Numbered from the stretch's first letter, positions 25,559 through 33,608 are shown. The stretch: DNA of 64,000 nt from Mesorhizobium sp. B2-3-12 (GCF_006442205.1 NZ_VFVR01000009.1:186001-250000), one strand, 5' to 3'. The notes: generated from the letters alone by a model not told the origin. Numbers and translations are program-made.

Positions 25559-25900
25559 TCAGCCCGGCCGGCCGACGGGCGCGGCAAGCGCCATGTCCCT
25601 ATCGCCGGCGGAAATCGCCCTGCCCGTCTTCGGCTGGTACAGGACACCGGTCCGCGTGCCGATCAGGGAACAACCCATGGCCGGGTCGAATGGGGGGCCG
25701 GAGCCGCGGGGAGCGGCGGCTCCGGCCGTTCCGGCCGCCGCGGAAGGGCGGACCGGACGCGAGGCCGATGCGTCAAGGCAATCGGCTTCGCGCTTCGCCC
25801 CGGCCGGGGAGGAGGCGGCCGGGTCGGAAGGGAAAGCGCGGACCGGCAAGGCCGGGCTGGAGGCGCTGTCGACTCTGAGGAGGGGGTTGAGCTTTTGCAT
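25559..25900 (-). CDS. Small protein divergent from the phage repressor
   Basis: Predicted 113-residue protein starting MQKLNPLLRVDSASSPALPV. No family recognised. The first eight residues look structured; the rest is Ala/Pro/Ser-rich until GCSLIGTRTGVLYQPKTGR. No Shine-Dalgarno precedes the ATG; ATATAAGCATAACTC immediately upstream is shared with the promoter at 27140, so the mRNA may be nearly leaderless. Position corresponds to the cro-side gene of a phage switch. Low-complexity composition leaves real doubt about it. Confidence 0.4.
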   Translation of the reverse strand: MQKLNPLLRVDSASSPALPVRAFPSDPAASSPAGAKREADCLDASASRPVRPSAAAGTAGAAAPRGSGPPFDPAMGCSLIGTRTGVLYQPKTGRAISAGDRDMALAAPVGRPG

Positions 25901-25906
25901 GGGTTG

Positions 25907-25921
25907 ATATAAGCATAACTC
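25907..25921 (-). promoter_or_regulatory. 15-bp motif shared with 27140-27154
   Basis: On the minus strand this reads GAGTTATGCTTATAT, identical to the plus-strand sequence upstream of the 27211 gene. It lies between the repressor and the divergent small gene. A CI-type operator or extended promoter is the likely role. Confidence 0.5.
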
Positions 25922-25982
25922 GAAAAATGATGCAAGCCATTCTTTCATGGACGAAAGCAGGACTTGTCGATCACATGAGGCC

Positions 25983-26678
25983 ATGGTGAAAACGCAACTG
26001 TCGATCAGGGTCGGAGCCGCGATCCGCCAGGCCCGCAAGCAGCGCGGCCTGGTCATGCGCCACATCGCCGAGCACAACGACACCGATGTCGCCGCCGTCG
26101 GCAATTGGGAAACCGGGCGCAACCTGCCCAAGACCGAGAACCTGTTGAAGACCGCCGCCTTCCTGCGCGTCGACCCCGTGGCGCTCGGCCAGGGGCAGGT
26201 CGTCTTCCTCGACGATGCCGGGCCGGTGGCGGACGCCGAGATCGTCACCGATGCCGGCCCGCTGCCGGCCGGGGCTATGGATATTCCGGTGCTTGGCGCC
26301 GCCGTCGGCGGCGATGACGGCGACTTCACCTTCAACGGCGAGCCGGCGGGATATGTCCAGCGTCCGCCAGGCGTGCGCAACCTGCCGAAAGTGTTCGCGC
26401 TGCATGTGCTCTCGGATTCCATGGTGCCGCGCTATGAACCCGGCGACATGATCTATTGCGGCGGCCGCGACGCGGTGCCGGGCGACCACGTGGTGATCGA
26501 GACCTTTCCCGAAGAGAACGAGAAGAACGGCAAGGCCTTCATCAAGAAACTGGTCCGGCGCACCGCGGGCGAACTGGTGGTCGAACAATACAATCCGCCC
26601 AGGACGCTGACCTTCAACCGCTACGCCATCAAGCAGGTCTGGCGTGTCATCCCGCTGAAGGAACTGCTGGGGTATTAG
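25983..26678 (+). CDS. CI/C2-like phage repressor (XRE HTH + S24 peptidase domain)
   Basis: A self-cleaving repressor of about 231 residues. The XRE HTH is IRQARKQRGLVMRHIAEHND then TDVAAVGNWETGRNLPKTEN. The C-terminal S24/LexA-like domain has the catalytic Ser in VLSDSMVPRYEPGD and the Lys in GKAFIKKLVRR, so RecA-stimulated autocleavage is expected. The start is uncertain: this ATG has GAGG close by, the next codon GTG has better spacing, and an ATG 36 bases upstream has no ribosome-binding site. It probably maintains repression of the divergent minus-strand phage-type genes. Confidence 0.88.
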   Translation: MVKTQLSIRVGAAIRQARKQRGLVMRHIAEHNDTDVAAVGNWETGRNLPKTENLLKTAAFLRVDPVALGQGQVVFLDDAGPVADAEIVTDAGPLPAGAMDIPVLGAAVGGDDGDFTFNGEPAGYVQRPPGVRNLPKVFALHVLSDSMVPRYEPGDMIYCGGRDAVPGDHVVIETFPEENEKNGKAFIKKLVRRTAGELVVEQYNPPRTLTFNRYAIKQVWRVIPLKELLGY

Positions 26679-26689
26679 CGGCGCACTTC

Positions 26690-26712
26690 CCTTCTCCCAC
26701 AAGGGGAGAAGG
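26690..26712. terminator. Hairpin between convergent genes
   Basis: CCTTCTCCC, loop ACAAG, GGGAGAAGG: a 9-bp stem just after the repressor stop and before the end of the convergent zinc-ribbon gene. It resembles the core of the RIME-like repeats. No T-run. Confidence 0.45.
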
Positions 26713-26727
26713 AAGAAACAGCGCTCC

Positions 26728-27033
26728 TCAAGCCCGCCTCGCCCCTTCCAGCGGCACGTCCCGGTCGCTCAGCATGCGCGCTTCGTTGCGCACGCGCTGG
26801 CGCTCGTCGATGAAGGCGGCCTGGATGGAGATCGCCGTGCCTGGCAGCCCGTCGGCGCGGCAGGCCGAGCACACGATCCTGCCCGACAAGGCGGCCAGCG
26901 GCGTGTTGCCGTTCACCCCGAAGCGCTTCAGCTGATCGGGCCGCCACCACCTGTTGCGGCCGCAATCGGCGCACTCGACCGCCAGCGAGGCGACCTGCGC
27001 GATCACTGCTTCCCTGCCTGGCAACGCCATCAT
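26728..27033 (-). CDS. Small zinc-ribbon protein
   Basis: A 101-residue protein with two CxxC knuckles, VECADCGRNRWWRP and RIVCSACRADGLPG, separated by about 30 residues, the pattern of a zinc ribbon. A helical charged C-terminus follows (FIDERQRVRNEARMLSDRD). AAGGA precedes tandem ATG codons. Small zinc-ribbon proteins are frequent in phage-derived regions and may bind nucleic acid. Convergent with the repressor. Function unknown. Confidence 0.65.
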   Translation of the reverse strand: MMALPGREAVIAQVASLAVECADCGRNRWWRPDQLKRFGVNGNTPLAALSGRIVCSACRADGLPGTAISIQAAFIDERQRVRNEARMLSDRDVPLEGARRA

Positions 27034-27139
27034 CCCCTGTCCTTTTGTTTCTGATTTGTTCCTATCTTCCCGTGTTTTGAAGCGGGAGTCGAGTCGCGGT
27101 TTTCAAACACCTCCAAAAGTCTCTCTTTTATGTCTGTTT

Positions 27140-27157
27140 GAGTTATGCTTATATAAT
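27140..27157 (+). promoter_or_regulatory. Shared 15-bp motif with overlapping TATAAT
   Basis: GAGTTATGCTTATAT here matches the minus-strand copy at 25907-25921 exactly. A perfect -10 TATAAT (27152-27157) overlaps its end, so a protein bound to the motif would block the promoter of the 27211 gene. Confidence 0.55.
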
Positions 27158-27210
27158 TCTTGCAAATGTGAGTCGGCGCGGAATTGCACGCGCATGATCC
27201 GGGAGCAAGA

Positions 27211-27573
27211 ATGGATGCCGCCGATTTCGCCCGCGCCTGCGGTTATACCGGCGACAGTCCAGTATTGCTGGAGGCCTTCGATGCGATCCGCCGCAACGGC
27301 ATCGCGCAGGCCCGTCTCGACCATTTCAGCCGCAAGGCCGTCGTCGACGATCTGAAACAGTCGGAGCTGTTGTTCCTTGCCGCGATCGGCCCGGCGCTGT
27401 CGGCGCACGAAGCCGTCGAGGAGGCCACCCGCTTCATCGCCGGCTGGCGCAACATGCCGCGCTGGCGCCAGGAACGGCGCCTGCCCGATCTCGCCAGGGC
27501 AAGGCGGCAGCTTCTCATGGCCCGCTTCTTCCGCCGCTACGGCCATCGCCTGTGGGCGCTCGAAGCGGCCTGA
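27211..27573 (+). CDS. Hypothetical protein (120 aa) in the phage-derived module
   Basis: A mostly helical protein starting MDAADFARACGYTGDSPVLL, with DDLKQSELLFLAAIGPALSA and a strongly basic C-terminus (MPRWRQERRLPDLARARRQL). ATG is chosen after GGGAGCAAGA. Its promoter shares a 15-bp motif with the promoter facing the repressor, suggesting it belongs to the same regulon. Its stop codon falls exactly where the neighbouring membrane gene is broken, so its end may have been shaped by that rearrangement. No family recognised. Confidence 0.55.
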   Translation: MDAADFARACGYTGDSPVLLEAFDAIRRNGIAQARLDHFSRKAVVDDLKQSELLFLAAIGPALSAHEAVEEATRFIAGWRNMPRWRQERRLPDLARARRQLLMARFFRRYGHRLWALEAA

Positions 27574-28043
27574 ATCGAGCACGTCGAGCACATTGGCGCT
27601 CTGGCCGAAATCGGCTTGGTCGAGCGTCTCGCGCGAATATTGCCGCACGATGTCGCCGAGGAACCCCAGGCCGCGTAATAGGCGAAGAATGGCAGCAGCG
27701 CGATGGTGATCATGCGCACCAGCCGCGAGCCGCGCCGGGCGGTATCGCCAGCCTGCTTGCCGGCGGCCGCGACCTTGTCCGCGCCGCGCTGCGCGGCCAG
27801 CACATTGGGCAGGCCCGGCCGCAACACATGGAACATCGCCACCGTCACCCCCAATTGCGCCATCGCCACCAGGGTGAGCATGGCAAGCTCGGCGAAATGA
27901 TTGGCGAGTGCCACCTTCGCCGCCAGTTGCATCAGCAGATCGCCGGCCAGCACCCCGGCCAGCACCAGCGCCACGAACTGCGGCCAGAACCGCCGCAGCA
28001 GCGAAAAGCTCAAGCTGATCGGCCTGATGATGTCGGCAACCAT
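27574..28043 (-). pseudogene. Truncated, frameshifted membrane-protein gene
   Basis: Remnant of a multi-spanning membrane protein. It starts at MVADIIRPISLSFSLLRRFW (ATG after GAGGGG) and continues through hydrophobic stretches (FVALVLAGVLAGDLLMQL, MITIALLPFFAYYAAWG). About 125 residues in, the frame breaks: the natural continuation FLGDIVRQYSRETLDQADFG, QSANVLDVLDSG is in another frame, as if one base was lost near 27664-27672. Homology then stops abruptly at about 27574, the end of the phage-module gene. The rest of the gene is not elsewhere in the window, pointing to a deletion at the edge of the inserted region. Confidence 0.7.
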
Positions 28044-28224
28044 GAGCACCCCTCATGACGCCACCCGCCCCGGCCTTTCTAGCAAGGCGCCGATGTTTTG
28101 CAACCGGGCGGGAACCATCCGCGCATCCGCTGCTCGCGACCATGCCGCCGCGCATGCCGGCGGCCCTCTTTCCGTCGGAATGATGCGCTGATTGATGCCT
28201 CGAAAAGCGCTGGAAGGACCCGCC

Positions 28225-28803
28225 ATGAAACGCCTTGTTCTTGTAGCCGCCTGGATGATGGCACTCGCTTTGTCCGCCCATGCCGCCGGCGACACCCCAT
28301 CGGGGCTTGCCGACGCCACCGTGCTGATCGTGCGCCATGGCGAGAAGCCCGACAGCGGCACCGGCCTGTCGCCGGCGGGCGAGGCCCGTGCGCAGGCCTA
28401 TGTCGCCTATTTCCAACCCTTCATGCTCGATGGCACGCCGCTCCGGCCCGATATGCTGGTGGCCAGCGCCGATTCCAAAAACAGCGCGCGTGAACGGCTG
28501 ACGCTGACGCCGCTCGCGCAAGCCCTGAAACTGCCGATCGACCAGCGCTTCGCCGACAAGGACGTCAAGGGCCTGGTCGCCGCGCTGGCCAGCGAAACGC
28601 ACGGCAAGTCGATCCTGATCGCCTGGCATCACGGCCAGTTGAGCAAGTTGATCAAGGCCTTCGGCGTCTACCCCAACGCGCTGCTGCCGAACGGCAAATG
28701 GCCGCGCGATGTCTTCAACTGGGTGGTGGTGCTGCGCTTCGACCATGCCGGACAGTTGGTGCCGGGCTCGACGCGGATCATCGAGGAGAAGTTGCCGGGT
28801 TGA
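28225..28803 (+). CDS. Exported histidine phosphatase family protein
   Basis: A 192-residue periplasmic phosphatase-like protein. The signal peptide is MKRLVLVAAWMMALALSAHA. The branch-1 phosphatase motif is VLIVRHGEKPDSG (catalytic His), the second Arg may lie in ADSKNSARERLTLTPLA, and IAWHHGQL carries the second catalytic His. The ATG is preceded by GGAAGGA. Probably acts on small phosphorylated compounds in the periplasm; substrate unknown. Confidence 0.8.
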   Translation: MKRLVLVAAWMMALALSAHAAGDTPSGLADATVLIVRHGEKPDSGTGLSPAGEARAQAYVAYFQPFMLDGTPLRPDMLVASADSKNSARERLTLTPLAQALKLPIDQRFADKDVKGLVAALASETHGKSILIAWHHGQLSKLIKAFGVYPNALLPNGKWPRDVFNWVVVLRFDHAGQLVPGSTRIIEEKLPG

Positions 28804-28844
28804 AATGATTTCCGGCTGATGCGAGGCCCCCCCGACCTTGCGAC

Positions 28845-29861
28845 CTACCGCCTCACCCTTGACTTCAGCCACCGGTCGAACGCCACTGCCAGGATCAGGA
28901 TCAGCCCGATGACGATGCTTTGCGTGTAGGACGAGACGTTGTTGAACTGCAGCCCGTTCTGCAGCACGCCGATCAGGGCAGCGCCCACCACCGTGCCGCC
29001 GACCGAGCCGATGCCGCCGAACAGCGAGGTGCCGCCGATGACGACGGCGGAGATCACCGTCAGCTCGTAGCCGATGCCGGCGACAGCCTCGGAAGAATTC
29101 AGCCGCGCCGACAAGACGAAGGCGGCGAGCCCGGCGAAGAAGCCGACGATGACATAGACCGAGACCAGAATGCGGTCGACGCGCAGGCCAGACAGCCGCG
29201 CGGCTTCCGCATTGCCGCCGACGGCGTAGACGGCGCGGCCATAGCGCGTGTAGCGCAGCACGATGTGGCACAGGATGGCGGCGAAGGCGAAGATCAGCGC
29301 CGGCACGGGCACCGGGCCGATCAGGCCGGTGCCGAACCAGCGCATCGAGGCGTCGAAGCCCGAGATCGGGCCGCCATTGGAGATGGTCAGCGTCAGCCCG
29401 CGAAACACCGTCAGCCCACCCAGCGTGACGACGAAGGGCGGCACTTTCAGCCTTGTGATGGCGAGCCCCTGTACGCCGCCGGCGAGCGCACCCACCACGA
29501 CGGCGGCCAGCAGTGCCGCGAACCAGCCAAAACCCTGCGTGCCCGACGTCGACAGCGACAGCGTGTTGGCGGTGCCGCCCTTGGCCACGACCGCCGCCAC
29601 CATGCCGCAGAAGGCGAGCAGCGAGCCGACCGAAAGATCGATGCCGGCGGTGAGGATGACGAAGGTCATGCCGAGCGCGATCAGCCCGGTGATCGAGATC
29701 TGGCGCGTGATGTTGAACAGGTTGATCGGGTCGATGAAGCTCGGCTTCAGCACGGTGAAGACGACGACCAGCGCCGCCAGGAACAGCAGCGGCCCGAAGC
29801 TCATCAAAAGCTTTGCGAGCGTCGCGCCGCCTCGCTGGTTCTGGTCCTCGGCCATGCTCAT
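28845..29861 (-). CDS. Ribose-type ABC transporter permease (RbsC family)
   Basis: Inner-membrane permease of 338 residues with about nine or ten TM helices. The family motif around ALGMTFVILTAGIDLSVGSL (residues 60-80) is present, as is the C-terminal VIGGTSLFGGIGSVGGTVVG. It imports a monosaccharide or polyol together with the upstream ATPase and binding protein. ATG overlaps the ATPase stop (ATGA), so translation is coupled. It is the last gene of the operon. Confidence 0.92.
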   Translation of the reverse strand: MSMAEDQNQRGGATLAKLLMSFGPLLFLAALVVVFTVLKPSFIDPINLFNITRQISITGLIALGMTFVILTAGIDLSVGSLLAFCGMVAAVVAKGGTANTLSLSTSGTQGFGWFAALLAAVVVGALAGGVQGLAITRLKVPPFVVTLGGLTVFRGLTLTISNGGPISGFDASMRWFGTGLIGPVPVPALIFAFAAILCHIVLRYTRYGRAVYAVGGNAEAARLSGLRVDRILVSVYVIVGFFAGLAAFVLSARLNSSEAVAGIGYELTVISAVVIGGTSLFGGIGSVGGTVVGAALIGVLQNGLQFNNVSSYTQSIVIGLILILAVAFDRWLKSRVRR

Positions 29862-31438
29862 CGTGCCTGCCCCTCCGCATCCTGTGGCGGCGTTTCCCGC
29901 CTGTCGAGCGCCATCAGTTCCATCAGTTTTTCCTCGTTCGCCTCGACGCCCGGCATCTCGCCGGTGATGCGGCCCCGGCGCATGGTGACGATGCGGTCCG
30001 ACACCGCCAGCACCTCGGGCAGTTCGGACGAGATCATCATCACCGCTATGCCGCGCGCCGCCAGTTGCACAAGGATCTGGTGGACCTCTGCCTTGGCGCC
30101 GACATCGACGCCGCGCGTCGGCTCGTCGACGATCAGCACCTTGGGATCGCGCGCCAGCCAGCGCGCCAGGATCACCTTCTGCTGATTGCCGCCCGACAGG
30201 CCCTCGATCGCCTGCTCGGCCGACGCCATGCGGATCGACAGCATCTTCCTGAAACCCGACAGCGCGTCGCGCTCGCGCCGCTCGGCCATGAACCCAAAAC
30301 CGGTGCTGAAGCGGCCGAGCGAGGCGACGGAGAAATTCGGCAGGATGCCGAGCGCGGCGAAGATCGCCTGGTGCTTGCGGTCCTCCGGCACCAGGCCGAT
30401 GCCGAGCTTGATGGCGTCGGCCGGCGAAGCAGGCGCGATCGGCTTGCCGTCGAGCGTGATCGTTCCCGCCGCGATCCGGTCGGCACCGAAAATGGCGCGG
30501 GCAAGCTCCGTGCGGCCCGAGCCGACGAGACCGGCAACGCCGAGGATTTCGCCCTCCTTGAGGTCGATGTCGACGCCGTCGAGCACGATGGCATGCGGCG
30601 CCTCGGGGTCGCGCACGGTCCGAAGGCCACGCACCGAAAGCACCACATCGCCGGCCACCGCGCGCTGCGCGGGCCTGGCGTAAAGTTCGGAGGCGGCGCG
30701 GCCGACCATCTTTTCGATGATGGCGGGCAGCTGGATCGGCCCGCCCTGACGGTCGAGATGCCCCGCCAGCCGGCCGTCGCGCAGCACCGTCATGCGGTCG
30801 CAGATGGCGGATGCCTCCTCCAGCCGGTGGGTGACGAACATGATCGCGACATGGTCCTTGCGCAGCCGGTCCATGATCGACAGCAACCGCTGCACCTCGG
30901 TCTCTGTCAATGCCGAGGTCGGCTCGTCCATTATGATCAGCCGGCTTTTGAGCGACAGCGCACGCGCGATCTCGACCAGTTGCTGTTCGGCCACCGACAG
31001 CGCCGAGACCGGCGTCAACGGGTCGATGGTGAGGCCGACGCGGGCGATGATGGCGCGGGACTCCTGTTCCATCCTGCGCCAGCTCACCAGGCCGAGCGGC
31101 CCGGTCGGCGCGCGCCCGATGAAGATGTTCTCCGCCACCGTCAGCGTCGGGATCAGGCTGAGTTCCTGGTAGATGGTGACGATGCCGAGCCGCTTGGCGT
31201 CCTGCGGGCTGGACGGGGTGTATTCGGCGCCGTCGAAAATGATGCGGCCGCCGGAAGGCGGCATGACGCCCGACAGGATCTTGAGCAATGTTGACTTACC
31301 GGCGCCGTTCTCGCCGAGCAGGCCGAGGATTTCGCCAGAGCGGACATCGAGCGAGACGTCGCTGAGCGCGGTGACGCCGGCGAAATGCTTGGTGACGCCT
31401 TCGACGGCAAGCAGGACGGGTGCGGCTTCAGCTGGCAA
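29858..31438 (-). CDS. Sugar ABC transporter ATP-binding protein (RbsA family, two NBDs)
   Basis: A 526-residue tandem ATPase that powers CUT2-type sugar import. The first domain has Walker A GLLGENGAGKSTLLK, signature ALSVAEQQLVEIARAL and Walker B LIIMDEPTSAL. The second has a degenerate P-loop (VAGLVGSGRTELARAIFG) but intact LSGGNQQKVILARWLA and VLIVDEPTRGVDVG, as usual in the family. The start is TTG with AAGGAA upstream. It follows the binding-protein gene by 232 bases that contain a large inverted repeat. Confidence 0.93.
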   Translation of the reverse strand: MPAEAAPVLLAVEGVTKHFAGVTALSDVSLDVRSGEILGLLGENGAGKSTLLKILSGVMPPSGGRIIFDGAEYTPSSPQDAKRLGIVTIYQELSLIPTLTVAENIFIGRAPTGPLGLVSWRRMEQESRAIIARVGLTIDPLTPVSALSVAEQQLVEIARALSLKSRLIIMDEPTSALTETEVQRLLSIMDRLRKDHVAIMFVTHRLEEASAICDRMTVLRDGRLAGHLDRQGGPIQLPAIIEKMVGRAASELYARPAQRAVAGDVVLSVRGLRTVRDPEAPHAIVLDGVDIDLKEGEILGVAGLVGSGRTELARAIFGADRIAAGTITLDGKPIAPASPADAIKLGIGLVPEDRKHQAIFAALGILPNFSVASLGRFSTGFGFMAERRERDALSGFRKMLSIRMASAEQAIEGLSGGNQQKVILARWLARDPKVLIVDEPTRGVDVGAKAEVHQILVQLAARGIAVMMISSELPEVLAVSDRIVTMRRGRITGEMPGVEANEEKLMELMALDRRETPPQDAEGQAR

Positions 31439-31485
31439 GGGTTGTTTCCTTAGTGGAGTTCATCCGGGCTCCGTCAGCGCTTGAA

Positions 31486-31643
31486 CGCCCCCCTCTGTCC
31501 TGCCGGACATCTCCCCCTCAAGGGGGGAGATTGGCAGCATCGCTGTCGTCGCCTTCTCCTGCGGCATTAAAATTGGCGAAAGCCAAACATAGGGCCGATC
31601 TCCCCCCTTGAGGGGGAGATGCCCGGCAGGGCAGAGGGGGGCG
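31486..31643. repeat. RIME-like element: 46-bp inverted repeat inside the ABC operon
   Basis: Two 46-base arms (31486-31531 and 31598-31643) are complementary at 44 positions and separated by 66 bases. Each arm also folds on itself (ATCTCCCCCTCAAGGGGGGAGAT). It lies between the binding-protein and ATPase genes, where the transcript would form a large hairpin. Confidence 0.85.
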
Positions 31644-31670
31644 ATGCCCCGCCTGCCTTGCCAATCAGCC

Positions 31671-32618
31671 CTACTTCGTCTCGCTCAACCTCTCGGCCTT
31701 GTCCAAATTATCCTTGCCGATGACGATGGGCGTCAACAGCACCAGCTTCTCCTTCGGCTCGGTCTTGTCCTTGGCATAGGCGACCGCGATCTGCACGGCG
31801 GTGCGGGACTGTTTGCCGGGGAACTGTTCGACCGTGCCGGCGAGCTTGCCGTCGCGCACGGCAACCAGCGCTTCCGGCAGCGCGTCGAAGCCGTAGATCT
31901 TGACGTCGGTGAAGTTGCGCGCGGCGCAGGCTTCGAGCGCGCCCAGCGCCATGTCGTCATTAGCGCAGATGATGGCGTCCGGCTTGCCGTTGGCGGCAAG
32001 GCCGGCTTCCGTCACCGACAACGCCTCGGCGCGGGCGAAGTTGGCGGTCTGCTCATAAATGATCTGGTATTTGTCCTTCACCGGATCGAGCACATTGTGC
32101 ACGCCCTTGTTGCGGTCGATCGCGGGACCCGCGCCAGGCTGGCCCTGCAGGTGGAACAGCTTGGCGCCATTGGGGAATGCCGCCACCACGGCCTGCGCCT
32201 CGGCCTCGCCGCCCTTGACGTTGTCGGCGCCGACATGGGCGAGGATGCCTTCCACGCCGTCGACGCGGCGGTCGATCGTCACCACGGGAACGCCGGCCTT
32301 GACCGCTTCCTCGATCGCCGGCGCCAGCGCGTTGACGTCGAGCGGCGAGATCACGATGGCGTTGACCTTCTGCACCAGGGCCGCCTCGATGTCGGCGGTC
32401 TGCTTGGTGGCCGAATTCTGGCCGTCGCTCTCGGTCAGATTGACGCCTTGCGCCTGCGCTTCGGCCTTGATCTCGTTCAGCATGTGCACGAAGAACGGAA
32501 AGCCCAGACTGGGCACAGAGCCGAGAATGGTGAGCTTGTCCTCGGCGAAAGCCGAGCGTGCGGCCAGCATCATGGCGCCCGCGGCCACGGACGTCATCAG
32601 GAATTCACGTCTGTTCAT
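31671..32618 (-). CDS. Sugar ABC transporter substrate-binding protein (RbsB family)
   Basis: Periplasmic binding protein of 315 residues. The signal (MNRREFLMTSVAAGAMMLAA, RR present) may use Tat or Sec. The mature part begins EDKLTILGSVPSLGFPFFVH and shows the periplasmic-binding fold of the ribose group: INVISPLDVNAL-like VNAIVISPLDVNALAPAIEE, VVTIDRRVDG, and CANDDMALGALEAC. It is the first gene of the operon and brings the substrate to the RbsC/RbsA pair. ATG follows GGAGGAGG. Sugar specificity unknown. Confidence 0.92.
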   Translation of the reverse strand: MNRREFLMTSVAAGAMMLAARSAFAEDKLTILGSVPSLGFPFFVHMLNEIKAEAQAQGVNLTESDGQNSATKQTADIEAALVQKVNAIVISPLDVNALAPAIEEAVKAGVPVVTIDRRVDGVEGILAHVGADNVKGGEAEAQAVVAAFPNGAKLFHLQGQPGAGPAIDRNKGVHNVLDPVKDKYQIIYEQTANFARAEALSVTEAGLAANGKPDAIICANDDMALGALEACAARNFTDVKIYGFDALPEALVAVRDGKLAGTVEQFPGKQSRTAVQIAVAYAKDKTEPKEKLVLLTPIVIGKDNLDKAERLSETK

Positions 32619-32948
32619 TGGGTTCCTCCTCCACGAAAGCGCACGGCCCCCAAAAACCGGGACCGGTTTCAAGGAAGGATCGCGCGCCGGTTAAAGTGTT
32701 GGAGCATCCTCCTTGCGCCAAGAACGCATGCCGCTCCAGCTGACCGCCGCCTAAATTCCTCCGATCGGCGTCAACAAGAGGATGCTAACCCAGGGTCAAC
32801 CATTTGTGCAACATCGATATAACAGAGCCGGGCAGCTAATTGTCGGAATTGTCGGAACTTTGGATCGCGGGCATGCTGCTTCTTCGAGGGGCACGGATCC
32901 CTTCCACTTTTTTATTGAAAGGCCGGCTGCCGGTGTGTATAAATACAC
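32619..32948. other. Gene-free stretch between the sugar operon and hicAB
   Basis: Carries the divergent promoters. The right end holds a clear sigma70-type promoter and palindrome for hicA. The left part presumably holds the binding-protein promoter, but I could not place its boxes. No gene seen. Confidence 0.5.
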
Positions 32949-32949
32949 A
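32915..32949 (+). promoter_or_regulatory. hicAB promoter with palindromic operator
   Basis: -35 TTGAAA (32915-32920), 17-bp spacer, -10 TATAAA (32938-32943). The palindrome TGTGTAT AA ATACACA (32934-32949) covers the -10 and ends on the A of the hicA ATG. HicB-type autorepression is expected here. Confidence 0.75.
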
Positions 32950-33137
32950 TGACTAGTGCTGAAATCATCCGCCTGTTGCAAGCTGACGGTTGGTTCGAGG
33001 TAGCCCGAAAGGGTAGCCATGCGCAATTCAAACACCGCGGCAAGCCAGGACGTGTCACCGTTCCCCATCCCAAGCGGGATATCCCGATAGGCACCCTGCG
33101 CGGCATCGAAAAGCAATCTGGACTGAAACTGAGGTGA
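32949..33137 (+). CDS. hicA: HicA-family toxin (mRNA interferase)
   Basis: Type II toxin of 62 residues with a double-stranded RNA-binding-like fold that cleaves mRNA. It has MTSAEIIRLLQADGWFEVAR and the catalytic His in ARKGSHAQFKHRG, then the typical VTVPHPKRDIPIGTLRGIEK ending. No ribosome-binding site: the -10 box ends six bases before the ATG, so the transcript is probably leaderless. Its stop is within 6 bases of the antitoxin start. Confidence 0.92.
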   Translation: MTSAEIIRLLQADGWFEVARKGSHAQFKHRGKPGRVTVPHPKRDIPIGTLRGIEKQSGLKLR

Positions 33138-33142
33138 CGGAC

Positions 33143-33544
33143 ATGAAGCAGTATATCGGACTTATCCACAAGGATGCCGACAGCGACTTCGGCGTGTCTT
33201 TCCCCGATTTCCCAGGCGTGATTACCGCCGGCAAGGATCTGGATGACGCCCGGTCCATGGCCGAAGAGGCCCTTGCCCTCCATATCGAAGGGCTGGTCGA
33301 GGATGGCGATGCCATTCCGGAGCCTTCCAGTCTTGAAGCTGTGATGACAGACGCCGACAATCGTGACGGCGTGGCAATCCTGGTCGCGGCAAGGACCGGG
33401 GCCAGGAAGGCGGTGCGTATCAACGTGACGCTGCCGGACGACGTTCTCCAGCGGATCGATGCCTTCGCCGAAGCCCATGGCTATACGCGATCCGGCTTTC
33501 TGGCGAAGGCGGCGGAGAAGGTGATGGCGCTTGAAACGGCCTAG
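33143..33544 (+). CDS. hicB: HicB-family antitoxin
   Basis: Antitoxin of about 133 residues that neutralises HicA and represses the operon. The N-terminal degenerate RNase-H-like part is clear (GLIHKDADSDFGVSFPDFPG, AGKDLDDARSMAEEALALHI). The C-terminal DNA-binding part is ribbon-helix-helix (AVRINVTLPDDVLQRIDAFA, GYTRSGFLAKAAEKV). ATG is chosen with GAGGT upstream; an in-frame GTG 9 bases earlier overlaps hicA. The likely operator is the palindrome over the hicA promoter. Confidence 0.92.
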   Translation: MKQYIGLIHKDADSDFGVSFPDFPGVITAGKDLDDARSMAEEALALHIEGLVEDGDAIPEPSSLEAVMTDADNRDGVAILVAARTGARKAVRINVTLPDDVLQRIDAFAEAHGYTRSGFLAKAAEKVMALETA

Positions 33545-33608
33545 CCCCGTGACACCCCAGACACGGCACAAGGCCTGAATTATGGAATCCTATCCCCGGA
33601 GAAGTCCC

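Noticed and set aside
25409..25912. Plus-strand frame next to the phage repressor
   Set aside because: Gly/Arg/Pro-rich and opposite to a better minus-strand candidate; no start signal.
27103..29880. Very long minus-strand open frame (over 900 codons)
   Set aside because: It crosses the phage-module gene, the phosphatase and part of the ABC permease in other frames. Its sequence is Arg/Gly/Ala-rich without domains. Only a short part is meaningful, as the shifted frame of the broken membrane gene.
31608..32822. Long plus-strand frame opposite the sugar-binding protein
   Set aside because: Shadow; the binding protein is complete on the minus strand.
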